Part shown: positions 6,410-6,765 of the stretch, piece by piece
Layout: each line of letters begins with the position of its first letter
Position numbering within the stretch: the stretch's first letter is position 1
NCBI GenBank assembly: GCA_903919165.1
Contig: CAIXHJ010000491.1
Span: forward strand, 1-6,765
Source of the DNA: an uncultured Holophagaceae bacterium
GTDB taxonomy: Bacteria; Acidobacteriota; Holophagae; Holophagales; Holophagaceae
Length of the DNA: 6,765 bases
Direction of reading: 5' to 3'
Position numbers and translations under genes: made by a program
Notes under the pieces: model-generated
Seen by the model: the letters and a program-made list of their open reading frames with translations, nothing else
Told to the model about the DNA's origin: nothing
Databases searched by the model: none

Positions 6410-6765
6410 ATGACCATGCGGAAGCCCGTTCCCTACAAACCCGAATGGGTTCCTTTTCACGCAATGCAGCAGGCCTTCTCGCTGGTCGGTGCCAAGGGCA
6501 CCCTCTACTGGAAGGGCACCAAGGGTTGGTGGGCCCAGCGGCCAGGCAGCAACGGAATGGTTGGCCCCTTCTCCCGTGAGCACCAGGCCCGGAAGTGGGC
6601 CGAGGAACCGGCCCGCCTTGCCTACGAACAGAAGGTGCAGGCAGCCACTGCGAAGATGGCCGCCAAGGATGCCAAGAAGGAGGAACTCCAGAGGAGCACC
6701 TGGGGCGCCCTGCCTCCTGGTGAGCGCAAGCTGCGTCCTGGACAGGTATGGGCCATGAAGCAGGA
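6410..6765 (+). CDS. Unrecognised small Trp/Lys-rich protein (partial, first 118 aa)
   Basis: I do not recognise this protein. The frame is open from ATG 6410 (or ATG 6416) to the right edge with no stop, and AGGAGG precedes it. It is transcribed away from the operon. The first part (about residues 1-55) is rich in aromatic residues and Gly, with LYWKGTKGWWAQRPG at 32-46 and GPFS at 52-55, suggesting a small beta-rich fold. Residues about 56-93 look like a charged alpha-helix rich in Ala, Lys, Glu and Gln (KVQAATAKMAAKDAKKEEL). A Pro/Gly-containing stretch with two further Trp follows. There is no signal peptide or membrane segment, so it is probably cytoplasmic, and the basic character would suit nucleic-acid binding, though that is speculation. 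A shorter frame at 6489-6758 overlaps it but has no ribosome site and is less likely. Nothing links it functionally to the transporter except a shared upstream region. Confidence 0.65.
   Translation, partial: MTMRKPVPYKPEWVPFHAMQQAFSLVGAKGTLYWKGTKGWWAQRPGSNGMVGPFSREHQARKWAEEPARLAYEQKVQAATAKMAAKDAKKEELQRSTWGALPPGERKLRPGQVWAMKQ

Noticed and set aside
6489..6758. 89-codon plus-strand frame near the right edge
   Set aside because: Pro/Arg/Ser-rich alternate frame within the gene starting at 6410, which has the AGGAGG and a more protein-like composition.

Overview
The window is GC-rich (well above 60% by eye) and looks bacterial. The organism is probably Gram-negative, because the solute-binding protein has a type I signal peptide (AFA/DSP cleavage) and no lipobox cysteine; Gram-positive members of this family are normally lipoproteins. 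I cannot name the genus or phylum from sequence alone. No mobile element, tRNA, rRNA or CRISPR array was seen.

Almost the whole window is one tightly packed minus-strand operon, read from right to left. In transcription order it has: an AraC-family regulator with a C-terminal GyrI-like effector domain (6257-5283); a two-domain ABC ATPase (5276-3735); two BPD_transp_2 permeases (3742-2693 and 2696-1776); a BMP-family periplasmic binding protein (1718-642); and the N-terminal half of a DUF1116 protein (639-1, cut by the left edge). Junctions are a 6-nt gap, an 8-nt overlap, a 4-nt ATGA overlap, a 57-nt gap with a small hairpin, and a 2-nt gap. This suggests a single transcript with translational coupling.

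The four transport genes make a complete importer of the nucleoside/purine type (NupNOPQ/BmpA-like). DUF1116 is the family of E. coli YlbE/AllG, a subunit of oxamate carbamoyltransferase (AllFGH), the last steps of anaerobic allantoin/purine catabolism. The simplest reading, which is inference, is an autoregulated uptake-plus-breakdown module for a purine, ureide or oxamate-like compound, sensed by the GyrI-like domain. The remaining catabolic genes would lie beyond the left edge.

Right of the regulator, 6258-6409 is a divergent intergenic region. It holds a 19-bp dyad flanked by two TTTCCGG copies, a plausible operator. Beyond it, on the plus strand, a strong Shine-Dalgarno (AGGAGG) leads into an unrecognised small Trp/Lys-rich protein that runs off the right edge.
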